7,462 bases of DNA from Kiritimatiellales bacterium (GTDB taxonomy: Bacteria > Verrucomicrobiota > Kiritimatiellia > Kiritimatiellales > Pontiellaceae). Position 1 is the stretch's first letter, and every line of letters begins with the position of its first letter. The position numbers were made by a program, and so were the translations under genes. This document shows positions 1 to 5,176 of this stretch, one piece after another. The stretch is taken from NCBI GenBank assembly GCA_021734595.1, contig JAIPIO010000198.1:1-7462 (forward strand), written 5' to 3'. The notes below the pieces were generated by a model. It ran no database searches. It saw only the letters and a program-made list of their open reading frames with translations, and had not been told where the DNA came from.

Positions 1-11
1 GAGGCAGACGG

Positions 12-629
12 ATGAATCCGGTTTTCGAAGCGGTCTATTTGAATGGAACTAAAATCCCCGATGGTGCGCCAGCCTATCCTTTTGCCTTCAGCACGGATCG
101 TGAAGGCGTGCCAATCGAAGGAACCTGCGTCCGGTTTGGCTGGAGCGCGACCGGACTGTATGTCTTTGCCGAGATGGAGGATTCCTGTTTGGTTTCCACC
201 AACCGGGCGGACGAGCAGTTGCATTATCAGACCGGCGATGTGCTGGAACTTTTCATAAAGCCTGCCGACGATTTCTACTATTGGGAAATGTATGCCACCC
301 CGTTCGGGAACAAATCCACGCTGTTCTTCCCGCGCAACCGCGCGGGCATGGATATTGACCAGTTCCTGCATGCCCACGAGTTCCAGGGATTGGAAGTTTC
401 CTCCGAAGCAACCTCCAATGGTTGGAACGCCCGCATGTTTGTTCCGGCGGAGCAGTTGCAGGCCTTTGGCGAGCTGTGGGGGCCGGGCTCCGAGTGGCTT
501 GTTTTCTGCGGGCGCTACAACTACAACAACGAAGAGCTTGTCGACCCCGAACTGAGCATGGCTCCGCCGCTTTCCGCCACCAACTATCATTTAACCAACG
601 AATATGCCGCGCTGCGGTTTTGCGAATAG
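12..629 (+). CDS. CBM9-like (DOMON-type) carbohydrate-binding protein
   Basis: This 205-residue protein looks like a single family 9 carbohydrate-binding (CBM9/DOMON-like) beta-sandwich. Seen in the sequence, in the order expected for the fold: GLYVFAEMED at residues 48-57, the 'gD.lElf' strand as GDVLELFIKP at 75-84, YYWEMYATPFG at 89-99, GWNARMFVP at 137-145 (family pattern 'GW.a...iP'), and a FCGRYNY strand at 165-171. The final stretch, APPLSATNYH to LRF, matches the usual closing part of the fold. No catalytic domain or signal peptide is visible. ATG at 12 follows GAGG at 1-4 at workable spacing, but the frame stays open to the window edge, so a longer N-terminus with an export signal cannot be excluded. 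The TAG stop lies inside the ribosome binding site of the GH20 gene, which indicates one operon. The inferred role is binding glycan or a sugar end alongside that enzyme. The family call is moderately sure and the ligand is unknown. Confidence 0.72.
   Translation: MNPVFEAVYLNGTKIPDGAPAYPFAFSTDREGVPIEGTCVRFGWSATGLYVFAEMEDSCLVSTNRADEQLHYQTGDVLELFIKPADDFYYWEMYATPFGNKSTLFFPRNRAGMDIDQFLHAHEFQGLEVSSEATSNGWNARMFVPAEQLQAFGELWGPGSEWLVFCGRYNYNNEELVDPELSMAPPLSATNYHLTNEYAALRFCE
381..427. repeat. Palindrome pair inside the CBM9-like gene
   Basis: TTCCAGGGATTGGAA at 381-395 has exact TTCCA/TGGAA arms. CTCCAATGGTTGGAA at 413-427 differs by one base. Their starts are 32 bases apart. They are read in different frames and encode FQGLE and SNGW. 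Confidence 0.7.
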
Positions 630-638
630 GAGAACAGA

Positions 639-2096
639 ATGAAATATGCCGTGCTTTTTGCCATGCTGGTTTGCGCGATTACGCAGGCGAATGTGAATAT
701 CCTTCCAACCCCTGGAAAAATAGTTCCAGCCACTGGATTTTATAAGGTTGGCGCAGGCGCGGAAATCGGGCTGGACGGAACGTTTTCCAACCATTGGAAG
801 ATAACGTTCCAACCCTTGGAAAAAGAGCTCGGTGACGAAGGCTACCAGCTGGAGGTGGCGGAGTCGGGCGTAACGGTCCGTTCGAACACGGAAGCGGGGA
901 AATACTACGCGCTGGTGTCGCTGAAGCAGCTGGAGGGGCTGGCGACGGATGGAAAGATTCCCTGCGTGAATATTGAGGATCAGCCGAAATATGGCTGGCG
1001 CAGCTTTATGATCGATTCCGGTCGCCAGTACCAGAAAATGGATACCATCAAGGGACTGCTCGACCGCATGGCGCTGCTGAAGATGAATGTCTTCCACTGG
1101 CACCTTTCGGAAAACGATGGTTGGCGCGTGGAGATCAAACGGTATCCCAACCCCACCGAGATCGGGGCATTTATCGCCAACGGCTTGGAGCAGCATGGTT
1201 TCTACACGCAGGATGACATCCGCGAGATCGTGGCCTATGCCGCCGAGCGCCATATTATGGTGGTGCCGGAAATCGATGTGCCAGGCCATTCCGTTGCGGC
1301 GCTGACTTCGTATCCTGAGCTGACATGCACCGGGACAGCACCGCATAACTACAGCCCCTATCTCTACTGCGCTGGACGCGAATCCACCTATGAATTTTTG
1401 TTCAATGTGCTGGATGAACTCTGTGAACTCTTTCCCTCACCCTACATCCATATCGGTGGGGACGAAGCACCGAAAAAAGACTGGAAAAACTGTGACTTAT
1501 GCCAGGCCAGAATCAAGGAACTGGGACTGAAAAACGAGCATGAGCTTCAGGTCGAACTGACCAACCGCTTGGCAAAGCACCTCAAGAGCAAGGGGCGCAA
1601 AGCCATCTGCTGGGGCGATGTGGTAACGCTGCCGGGACAGGAGTTGGAGGATAATGTGGTTATTCACTGGTGGAACTACCAACGCAGCAAAGACAAGGCC
1701 TTGCGCGAAGGTATAAGGCGCGGCATGAAGGTCATCGCCAATCCCAACCGCTATACGTACATCAACTTCCCGCAAAAACATCCGTGGAGGGGCTACAAGG
1801 AAAACCGGTTGTTTGATTTCCAGACCTGCTACGAAAAAAACCCTGGCGACATCCGCCATCCGACCGCCGGGGAAGCCAAGGCGCTGCTCGGCATGGGTAC
1901 CTGCCTCTGGACGGACCACAACCTGACCGAGGAGTGGCTTGACCGCCGCATCTTTCCGCGCGCCTTTGCGATGGCGGAGCAGATGTGGAGCACTGCCCAA
2001 CACCTTCCCTACGAAGAATTCCGCGCCCGTACCTATGCCCGGGAATCCTGGCTTTCAGGAATGGGGATCGGTGGCGACTGGGCGGAGGAATATTGA
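639..2096 (+). CDS. Exported GH20 beta-N-acetylhexosaminidase
   Basis: A 485-residue glycoside hydrolase family 20 enzyme that should remove terminal beta-linked N-acetylglucosamine or N-acetylgalactosamine by substrate-assisted catalysis. Residues 1-18 form a signal peptide, so it should act in the periplasm or outside the cell. Residues 20-110 are the GH20b-type N-terminal domain, starting ILPTPGKIV. The catalytic barrel runs from about 115 to 450. Visible active-site landmarks are R121 (GWRSFMIDSGR), HWHLSEN at 153-159, EIDVPGHS at 211-218, and HIGGDE at 271-276, where D275 should hold the acetamido group and E276 is the acid/base. Tryptophans near 344-345 (HWWNY) and 424 (LWTD) fit the substrate pocket. 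The start is supported by AGGAG at 628-632, six bases before ATG. The enzyme is compact, with no extra C-terminal domain; the upstream CBM9-like protein may supply binding. Its 5' part contains four copies of the palindromic repeat described separately. GH20 assignment is secure, but exact substrate (chitin oligomers, mucin glycans or peptidoglycan) is not. Confidence 0.95.
   Translation: MKYAVLFAMLVCAITQANVNILPTPGKIVPATGFYKVGAGAEIGLDGTFSNHWKITFQPLEKELGDEGYQLEVAESGVTVRSNTEAGKYYALVSLKQLEGLATDGKIPCVNIEDQPKYGWRSFMIDSGRQYQKMDTIKGLLDRMALLKMNVFHWHLSENDGWRVEIKRYPNPTEIGAFIANGLEQHGFYTQDDIREIVAYAAERHIMVVPEIDVPGHSVAALTSYPELTCTGTAPHNYSPYLYCAGRESTYEFLFNVLDELCELFPSPYIHIGGDEAPKKDWKNCDLCQARIKELGLKNEHELQVELTNRLAKHLKSKGRKAICWGDVVTLPGQELEDNVVIHWWNYQRSKDKALREGIRRGMKVIANPNRYTYINFPQKHPWRGYKENRLFDFQTCYEKNPGDIRHPTAGEAKALLGMGTCLWTDHNLTEEWLDRRIFPRAFAMAEQMWSTAQHLPYEEFRARTYARESWLSGMGIGGDWAEEY
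703..738. repeat. Palindrome pair at the 5' end of the GH20 gene
   Basis: TTCCAACCCCTGGAA (703-717) has exact arms; TTCCAGCCACTGGAT (724-738) differs in the last base. Starts are 21 bases apart. They encode LPTPG and VPATG; because GH20 proteins often start with an 'iP.P' stretch, protein constraint could explain part of this pair. Confidence 0.55.
785..821. repeat. Second palindrome pair inside the GH20 gene
   Basis: TTCCAACCATTGGAA (785-799) and TTCCAACCCTTGGAA (807-821) both have perfect 6-base arms around three bases. Starts are 22 bases apart, and the two are read in different frames (SNHW and FQPLE). Confidence 0.8.
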
Positions 2097-2191
2097 ATCC
2101 GCCGCGAAAGCGCGCAACCAACCGTCATTTGACACAAATACGCCGCGCGTCATCTTTGTGAATGGGCGAACCGGATGGAATCTGCCCCGTT

Positions 2192-2293
2192 TTCCAATGT
2201 TGATCCGTGCAAGTGAGTAGGCCGGCATGATTATTCTTCCAACCATTGGAAGTGGGCTTTGCTTTTTTTTGTAACCTTTTCCAATGCCTGGAC
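2192..2293. repeat. Palindromes in the gap before the Spy-like gene
   Basis: TTCCAACCATTGGAA at 2237-2251 is identical to the copy at 785. TTCCAATGCCTGGAC (2279-2293) lacks one arm base and starts 42 bases later; a degenerate half copy starts at 2192. A run of eight Ts at 2263-2270 follows the perfect copy. The rest of the 268-base gap (2097-2364) shows no gene or convincing promoter to me. Confidence 0.7.
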
Positions 2294-2364
2294 GATTAAT
2301 ACAACAGAGGCGGAGAGGTCGACACGGAAGCCCGCAAGAGGAGATCAATTAACCAAGGAGAAGA

Positions 2365-2868
2365 ATGATGAAGACGGGAATTAAGGTATTATCGACGGTG
2401 GCAGTGGTTGGTATTGTATGCGGAAGCTGCGTATGGGCTGCCCAGGCCGGGGCAGGGCAGGGCGGCTTTCGGGGCCTGCCGCGCGTTGGCATGATGGTGC
2501 AGCGGGTCCGCACGTGGCTCGCAATCGATGACGCGCAGGCAGCCAATATCAAGGCGGTTCTTGCAAGCCACAAGGACAGCTTGATGCAGGCGCGGGATAC
2601 ATCGCAGGAAGCGCGCACCGCGCTGGTGGACACCATCCTGTCGAAGGGCAACGACGAACAGGCGGTCCGGCAGGCGTGGCGCGATTTTTCATATAAAATC
2701 GAAAACGCGGTGATTGCCGCCGCTGGCACCATCGCGGATGTGAAGGCCGAACTGACTCCGGCGCAGCAGGAACGCGTCGCCGCAGCGCGGGAGCATATGC
2801 TCAATCTCAAGGCGGCGAAGCTCGACATGTGGCGCGATATCGGACAGCCTTTGCCTCAAGGTGAGTAG
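2365..2868 (+). CDS. Spy/CpxP-like periplasmic protein (LTxxQ type)
   Basis: A 167-residue exported, mostly helical protein. Residues 1-28 form a signal peptide with a likely signal peptidase I site after AQA (26-28). The mature part is rich in charged helical sequence and carries LTPAQQER at 130-137, the LTxxQ signature of the Spy/CpxP family. A weaker related stretch, LAIDDAQAANIKAV, occurs at 52-65. Family members are periplasmic chaperones or sensors of envelope stress, and relatives in the heavy-metal resistance group bind metal. No His-rich or Cys-rich metal site is obvious here; the cysteines at 19 and 22 lie in the signal peptide. AAGGAG at 2355-2360 serves either of two adjacent ATGs at 2365 and 2368; the second has the better spacing. 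A strong terminator follows 20 bases after the stop, so this gene probably forms its own transcript, although it stands directly before the ECF sigma gene. A regulatory link to that gene is inferred. Confidence 0.72.
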   Translation: MMKTGIKVLSTVAVVGIVCGSCVWAAQAGAGQGGFRGLPRVGMMVQRVRTWLAIDDAQAANIKAVLASHKDSLMQARDTSQEARTALVDTILSKGNDEQAVRQAWRDFSYKIENAVIAAAGTIADVKAELTPAQQERVAAAREHMLNLKAAKLDMWRDIGQPLPQGE

Positions 2869-2888
2869 GCCGTTAACAGCATTGTTGC

Positions 2889-2914
2889 AACCGGGGCTTT
2901 CCGCCCCGGTTTTT
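2889..2914 (+). terminator. Intrinsic terminator after the Spy-like gene
   Basis: A perfect 9-base-pair GC-rich stem has left arm AACCGGGGC at 2889-2897 and right arm GCCCCGGTT at 2903-2911, with a TTTCC loop and a T tract at 2910-2914. It should end the transcript of the upstream gene. The next start codon is only 9 bases after the T tract. Confidence 0.88.
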
Positions 2915-2922
2915 CCCTTAAG

Positions 2923-3510
2923 ATGATGAACGTCGACCATGCCAGCAAGGATGCCGCAATAATCCAGCGTGTGCTGGATGGCGACGTGGATGCGTTTGAG
3001 CATTTGATCGGGAGGCACCGGAATCATGTGTTCGGCATTGTGGCTGGACGGGTGCCTTCCGGTGCGGTCGAGGAGGTGGCACAGGATATATTTGTTGATG
3101 CGTTCCTTTCCTTGAATGCCTATTCCGACCGGAAGCCGTTCGGGCACTGGATGGCCCGGATCGCGCTGCGCCGCTGCTGCGATTACTGGCGGCGGCATGG
3201 CCGCAACCGGGAGACCGCAGTGAGCCAGCTTGGCGAAGATCAGCGGGAATGGCTGGATCGCGTCGGCGCTGGTTTGTCGAATGAGGATTTTGAACGGGAG
3301 ACGAAGCGGCAGGAGTGCCGCGAAACACTGGACTGGCTGCTGGAGCGCTTGGATGCCGAGGACCGGATGCTGGTGGATATGGTCTATCTGTCCGGCCTGC
3401 CGCTGAAGGAGGCGGCTGCGGCCATGGAATGGAGTCTGGCCAATACGAAGGTGCGCGCGATGCGGGCGCGGAAGAAAATGCGCATACTGATTGAAGAATT
3501 GCTAACCTGA
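2923..3510 (+). CDS. ECF-type RNA polymerase sigma factor
   Basis: A 195-residue extracytoplasmic-function sigma factor. Region 2 covers about residues 25-92: VEEVAQDIFVDAF at 49-61 is the core-binding helix, and FGHWMARIALRRCCDYWRR at 73-91 is the promoter-melting and -10 recognition part. A polar linker (about 95-130) joins it to region 4 at about 135-193. There LPLKEAAAAMEW followed by SLANTKVRAMRARKKMR forms the helix-turn-helix for the -35 element. Length and domain set are typical of group 4 sigma factors. No Shine-Dalgarno sequence precedes ATG-ATG at 2923 and 2926; the leader is the tail of a terminator hairpin, which is odd. A later start would cut into the first conserved helix. Downstream genes encode a small single-pass membrane protein and a periplasmic helical protein, the usual company of a membrane-controlled ECF factor. 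The promoters it serves are unknown; a candidate RpoE-type site precedes the HtrA gene. Confidence 0.92.
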   Translation: MMNVDHASKDAAIIQRVLDGDVDAFEHLIGRHRNHVFGIVAGRVPSGAVEEVAQDIFVDAFLSLNAYSDRKPFGHWMARIALRRCCDYWRRHGRNRETAVSQLGEDQREWLDRVGAGLSNEDFERETKRQECRETLDWLLERLDAEDRMLVDMVYLSGLPLKEAAAAMEWSLANTKVRAMRARKKMRILIEELLT

Positions 3511-3518
3511 TTTATTCA

Positions 3519-3602
3519 TAAAAATGGATGGGAATGTTGAACTGATTTTAGAGGAGATGGAAATGCGATATTTACAAAATAGATTATTCCCATCCATTTT
3601 TA
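3519..3602. repeat. 84-base element with perfect 17-base inverted ends
   Basis: The arms TAAAAATGGATGGGAAT (3519-3535) and ATTCCCATCCATTTTTA (3586-3602) are exact reverse complements around a 50-base AT-rich interior. The element is clearly more AT-rich than the genes on either side. It starts and ends with TA, as a small non-autonomous element made by an IS630/Tc1-mariner type transposase would if TA were the duplicated target. The right arm ends in five Ts, so the folded RNA could also act as a terminator for the sigma gene. The mobile-element reading is inference; the inverted repeat itself is directly visible. Confidence 0.6.
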
Positions 3603-3736
3603 CCGGAGGCACGACGATTCCAGCACATCTGCATCGTTGCGAAAGACTCGCGGTAGGTTGCCACAGCTTCGTCTTTCGTCACCTTGCATCTGTGCCGGAC
3701 TTATCGCGTGAATATATCAGGGGGGAGGATGAATGA
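3563..3736 (+). CDS. Doubtful small ORF between sigma and membrane protein genes
   Basis: This 57-residue frame (starting MRYLQNRLFPS; an upstream in-frame ATG at 3524 would give 70 residues) matches no family I recognise and has no signal peptide or membrane segment. In favour: GAGGAG at 3551-3556 lies six bases before ATG, and the stop TGA at 3734-3736 overlaps the ATG of the next gene in an ATGA arrangement, as coupled genes do. Against: the frame runs through the right arm of one inverted repeat and the whole of another, so its sequence is largely dictated by hairpin structure. Its composition is unremarkable. It is more likely spurious than real, and is listed because the gap would otherwise be unexplained. 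Confidence 0.18.
   Translation: MRYLQNRLFPSIFTGGTTIPAHLHRCERLAVGCHSFVFRHLASVPDLSREYIRGEDE
3619..3699. repeat. Long imperfect inverted repeat (81-base hairpin)
   Basis: Positions 3619-3647 pair with 3671-3699: 22 of 29 positions are complementary, plus one G-T pair, around a 23-base loop. Mismatches fall mainly as symmetric two-base internal loops (3628-3629 against 3689-3690, and 3634-3635 against 3683-3684). The inner 8 pairs CGAAAGAC/GTCTTTCG are perfect. It directly follows the 84-base inverted-repeat element and ends 33 bases before the next start codon. It could be a structured RNA, an mRNA leader hairpin for the downstream gene, or the remnant of a mobile element end. Confidence 0.5.
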
Positions 3737-4035
3737 TGAACAGGCGAAAAAGGAGTAAAGAGGTTGAGCAGGCGGTGTTTGCGGCGGAACGCGCGCCCGG
3801 TGCCGTCGTGCCGACGGATGAGTGGCAGCGGCAAGTGATGGCACGGGTGCGGCAAGCCTCGCGTGCAGCGCCGGAAATAATCGAGTTCCCCGTATGGCGG
3901 TTTGCCTGGGTGACCGCGGCGGCGGCGGTAGCGGCCTTGTGTTTCGGAGTGTGGTTTATCGAAACGGATCTTTTGCTGGATTCCATGACGGTGGATATTG
4001 CCGGCGGTTTAACACAGGTTGTGAGTAGCCTGTAA
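3733..4035 (+). CDS. Small single-pass membrane protein, candidate anti-sigma factor
   Basis: A 100-residue protein with a charged N-terminal half (about residues 1-52, rich in Arg, Lys and Glu), one hydrophobic segment at about 56-76 (FAWVTAAAAVAALCFGVWF), and a short C-terminal tail of about 24 residues. Positive charge before the segment predicts a cytoplasmic N-terminus and periplasmic tail. No zinc-binding anti-sigma motif (HxxxCxxC) is present. Size and topology resemble CnrY, the roughly 95-residue membrane anti-sigma factor that holds CnrH; this is analogy, not detected homology. GGAGG at 3724-3728 favours the second ATG at 3736 (seven bases away) over that at 3733. The gene follows the ECF sigma gene on the same strand and lies 12 bases before a periplasmic sensor-like gene. 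A likely role is holding the sigma factor at the membrane. Confidence 0.62.
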   Translation: MMNRRKRSKEVEQAVFAAERAPGAVVPTDEWQRQVMARVRQASRAAPEIIEFPVWRFAWVTAAAAVAALCFGVWFIETDLLLDSMTVDIAGGLTQVVSSL

Positions 4036-4047
4036 GGGAGATCGGAT

Positions 4048-4485
4048 ATGAAGAACGGAAAAATAAAACTGGCAATGGTAATGGTTTTCCTGTCCGGAAT
4101 CGTGATCGGCGCGGTGGGTGGATTGGTCACGGTACGAGCCGTTCACCAGAAGTGGGTGCGTTCGAAACCCGAGCACAAGGTGCAGGTGGTGGCGAAACGG
4201 CTGGAGCGACGGCTGAAGCTGCGGGAGGATCAACTGCCCGCAGTTCGTAAAAGCGTGCAAACGGGGCTCTTCAAGATGGGGGTGCTTCAGCTTTACGCGG
4301 GAAAGCAGTTCTTCAAGATCCTCGAGGATACCGCGGAAGAGTTGGAACCGGCCCTGGATACGGAACAGCAGGAAGAACTCCGGAACATGCTTCAGATGCT
4401 CCGGGATCATGTCGGCAAGCAATCACCGCTGGCCGCAGGCATGCTTCAGGAAGGTAGCGCAACACCCGCTGCGGCGGAAAAATAG
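4048..4485 (+). CDS. Membrane-anchored periplasmic helical protein, candidate CnrX-like sensor
   Basis: A 145-residue protein with an N-terminal membrane anchor at about residues 9-30 and a charged helical periplasmic part. LKLREDQLPAVRKSVQ (56-71) and LDTEQQEELRNML (103-115) are spaced like the two LTxxQ-type helices of the CpxP/Spy and heavy-metal resistance (CnrX, ZraP) proteins. In CnrX, histidines near the start of the first helix and a His/Met pair in the last helix bind nickel or cobalt. Here H43, M117 and H121 sit in roughly similar places, which is suggestive only. The C-terminal tail is Ala-rich and probably unstructured. AAGGGAG at 4034-4040 gives a well-spaced start, and the upstream stop is 12 bases away, so it is in an operon with the candidate anti-sigma gene. 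The inferred role is sensing a periplasmic signal and controlling that protein. A chaperone-like function is the alternative. Confidence 0.62.
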   Translation: MKNGKIKLAMVMVFLSGIVIGAVGGLVTVRAVHQKWVRSKPEHKVQVVAKRLERRLKLREDQLPAVRKSVQTGLFKMGVLQLYAGKQFFKILEDTAEELEPALDTEQQEELRNMLQMLRDHVGKQSPLAAGMLQEGSATPAAAEK

Positions 4486-4486
4486 G

Positions 4487-4563
4487 TTCCAGGCATTGGA
4501 AAAACACAAGCCGAATGTTCCAAAGGCTGGAAAAAAACCGGGCGCAGGTTCCAGTCGTTGGAA
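4487..4563. repeat. Three palindromes at an exact 31-base period
   Basis: TTCCAGGCATTGGAA (4487-4501), TTCCAAAGGCTGGAA (4518-4532) and TTCCAGTCGTTGGAA (4549-4563) all have exact TTCCA/TGGAA arms with differing centres. The array begins one base after the stop codon of the sensor-like gene. The 16-base spacers are unrelated to each other, so the period is not due to a simple tandem duplication. Confidence 0.88.
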
Positions 4564-4573
4564 CCTGCGCTTT
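4542..4573 (+). terminator. 12-base-pair hairpin, probable terminator
   Basis: Left arm GCGCAGGTTCCA (4542-4553) and right arm TGGAACCTGCGC (4559-4570) pair perfectly around a 5-base loop, followed by only three Ts. The inner five pairs are the third copy of the palindromic repeat; seven more pairs outside it are specific to this copy. It lies 57 bases after the sensor-like gene and would end the sigma operon transcript. The short T tract keeps confidence moderate. Confidence 0.55.
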
Positions 4574-4636
4574 GCAGAATTAGGGTGTGGCATTCAACCT
4601 TACAACCTGTCCAGTGGGCTGCGCCCAACAATCGTC

Positions 4637-4666
4637 TTTACCCGGTCAGCCGAATAAAGTATCAAT
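4637..4666 (+). promoter_or_regulatory. Possible housekeeping promoter for the pseudopilin operon
   Basis: TTTACC at 4637-4642 and TATCAA at 4660-4665 each match four of six bases of the sigma-70 consensus, with 17 bases between them. Transcription would begin near 4672, just before the ribosome binding site. This is a weak match chosen by eye. Confidence 0.25.
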
Positions 4667-4688
4667 ACGTTTTTCCGGGAGGGGATTC

Positions 4689-5156
4689 ATGAGACTGAAA
4701 GCGGGTGGATACACCATCATAGAGTTGCTGGGTGTTATGGTTATTGTGGCCATTCTCGCGGGCATCGTTATCGGCGTTTTCGGTTCGGCTGCAAAAAAAG
4801 GCGACACGAGCAAAGCCAAATCCGACATTGAGCACATCCGCATTGCCCTCGATGAATTCCGCGCCGAATTCGGTTATTATCCCGAACAAGATTCGGCCGC
4901 CGGATTCAGCAATCTAGTCAACACACTTTCCGTCTTGCAGCGCGAAGTTATGGAAGATGCAGTCGAAGGCCTTAAGTATATAGATCCGTGGGGCAACGAC
5001 TATATGTACCAACGCGGCAGCCAAATAGAGGACCGCTTCAAATATCAAATCTGGTCCTACGGTCCCGACCGGATCACCGGCGGCACACCACCGTTCGACA
5101 TCGCAAACAACGAAGCTGACCGGGACAATATCTCGCCGTCCATACAGGGGTATTAA
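4689..5156 (+). CDS. GspG-like type II secretion / type IV pilus pseudopilin
   Basis: A 155-residue prepilin. The short leader MRLKAGG ends at G7, and the mature protein begins YTIIE, so E12 is the conserved +5 glutamate; cleavage and methylation by a prepilin peptidase are expected. The hydrophobic helix runs to about residue 32. The C-terminal half resembles the major pseudopilin GspG: DPWGNDY at 99-105, WSYGPDRITGG at 122-132, then an Asp-rich stretch (FDIANNEADRD, 136-146) where GspG proteins bind calcium. GGAGG at 4678-4682 lies six bases before ATG 4689; an upstream in-frame ATG at 4587 would add 34 residues ahead of the leader and is rejected. The second pseudopilin follows after 20 bases. 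The assembly ATPase, inner-membrane protein and prepilin peptidase are not in the window, so whether it serves secretion or a pilus is open. Confidence 0.88.
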   Translation: MRLKAGGYTIIELLGVMVIVAILAGIVIGVFGSAAKKGDTSKAKSDIEHIRIALDEFRAEFGYYPEQDSAAGFSNLVNTLSVLQREVMEDAVEGLKYIDPWGNDYMYQRGSQIEDRFKYQIWSYGPDRITGGTPPFDIANNEADRDNISPSIQGY

Positions 5157-5176
5157 AAGCGAAACTGGAGCAACCT

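Noticed and set aside
591..1346. A 251-codon - strand frame opposite the GH20 gene
   Set aside because: It overlaps the GH20 catalytic motifs, has no recognisable domain and no ribosome binding site that I can see.
2133..2160. CACAAA/TTTGTG inverted repeat after the GH20 gene as a terminator
   Set aside because: There are only six pairs around a 16-base loop and no T tract follows.
3619..3699. Integron attC site
   Set aside because: It is an imperfect inverted repeat of suitable size, but the outer boxes lack the RYYYAAC and GTTRRRY core sequences and there is no integrase or cassette.
3977..3994. TTCCATGACGGTGGAT as another palindrome copy
   Set aside because: It has six rather than five central bases and a mismatched end; it probably reflects the coding sequence.
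4487..4563. CRISPR array suggested by the regular 31-base period
   Set aside because: The repeated word is only about 10 conserved bases, the centres differ, and the spacers are 16 bases. No cas gene is present, and copies also occur singly and inside genes.
4587..4688. Upstream ATG start for the first pseudopilin
   Set aside because: It would place 34 residues before the prepilin leader; ATG 4689 has GGAGG at good spacing and a normal 7-residue leader.
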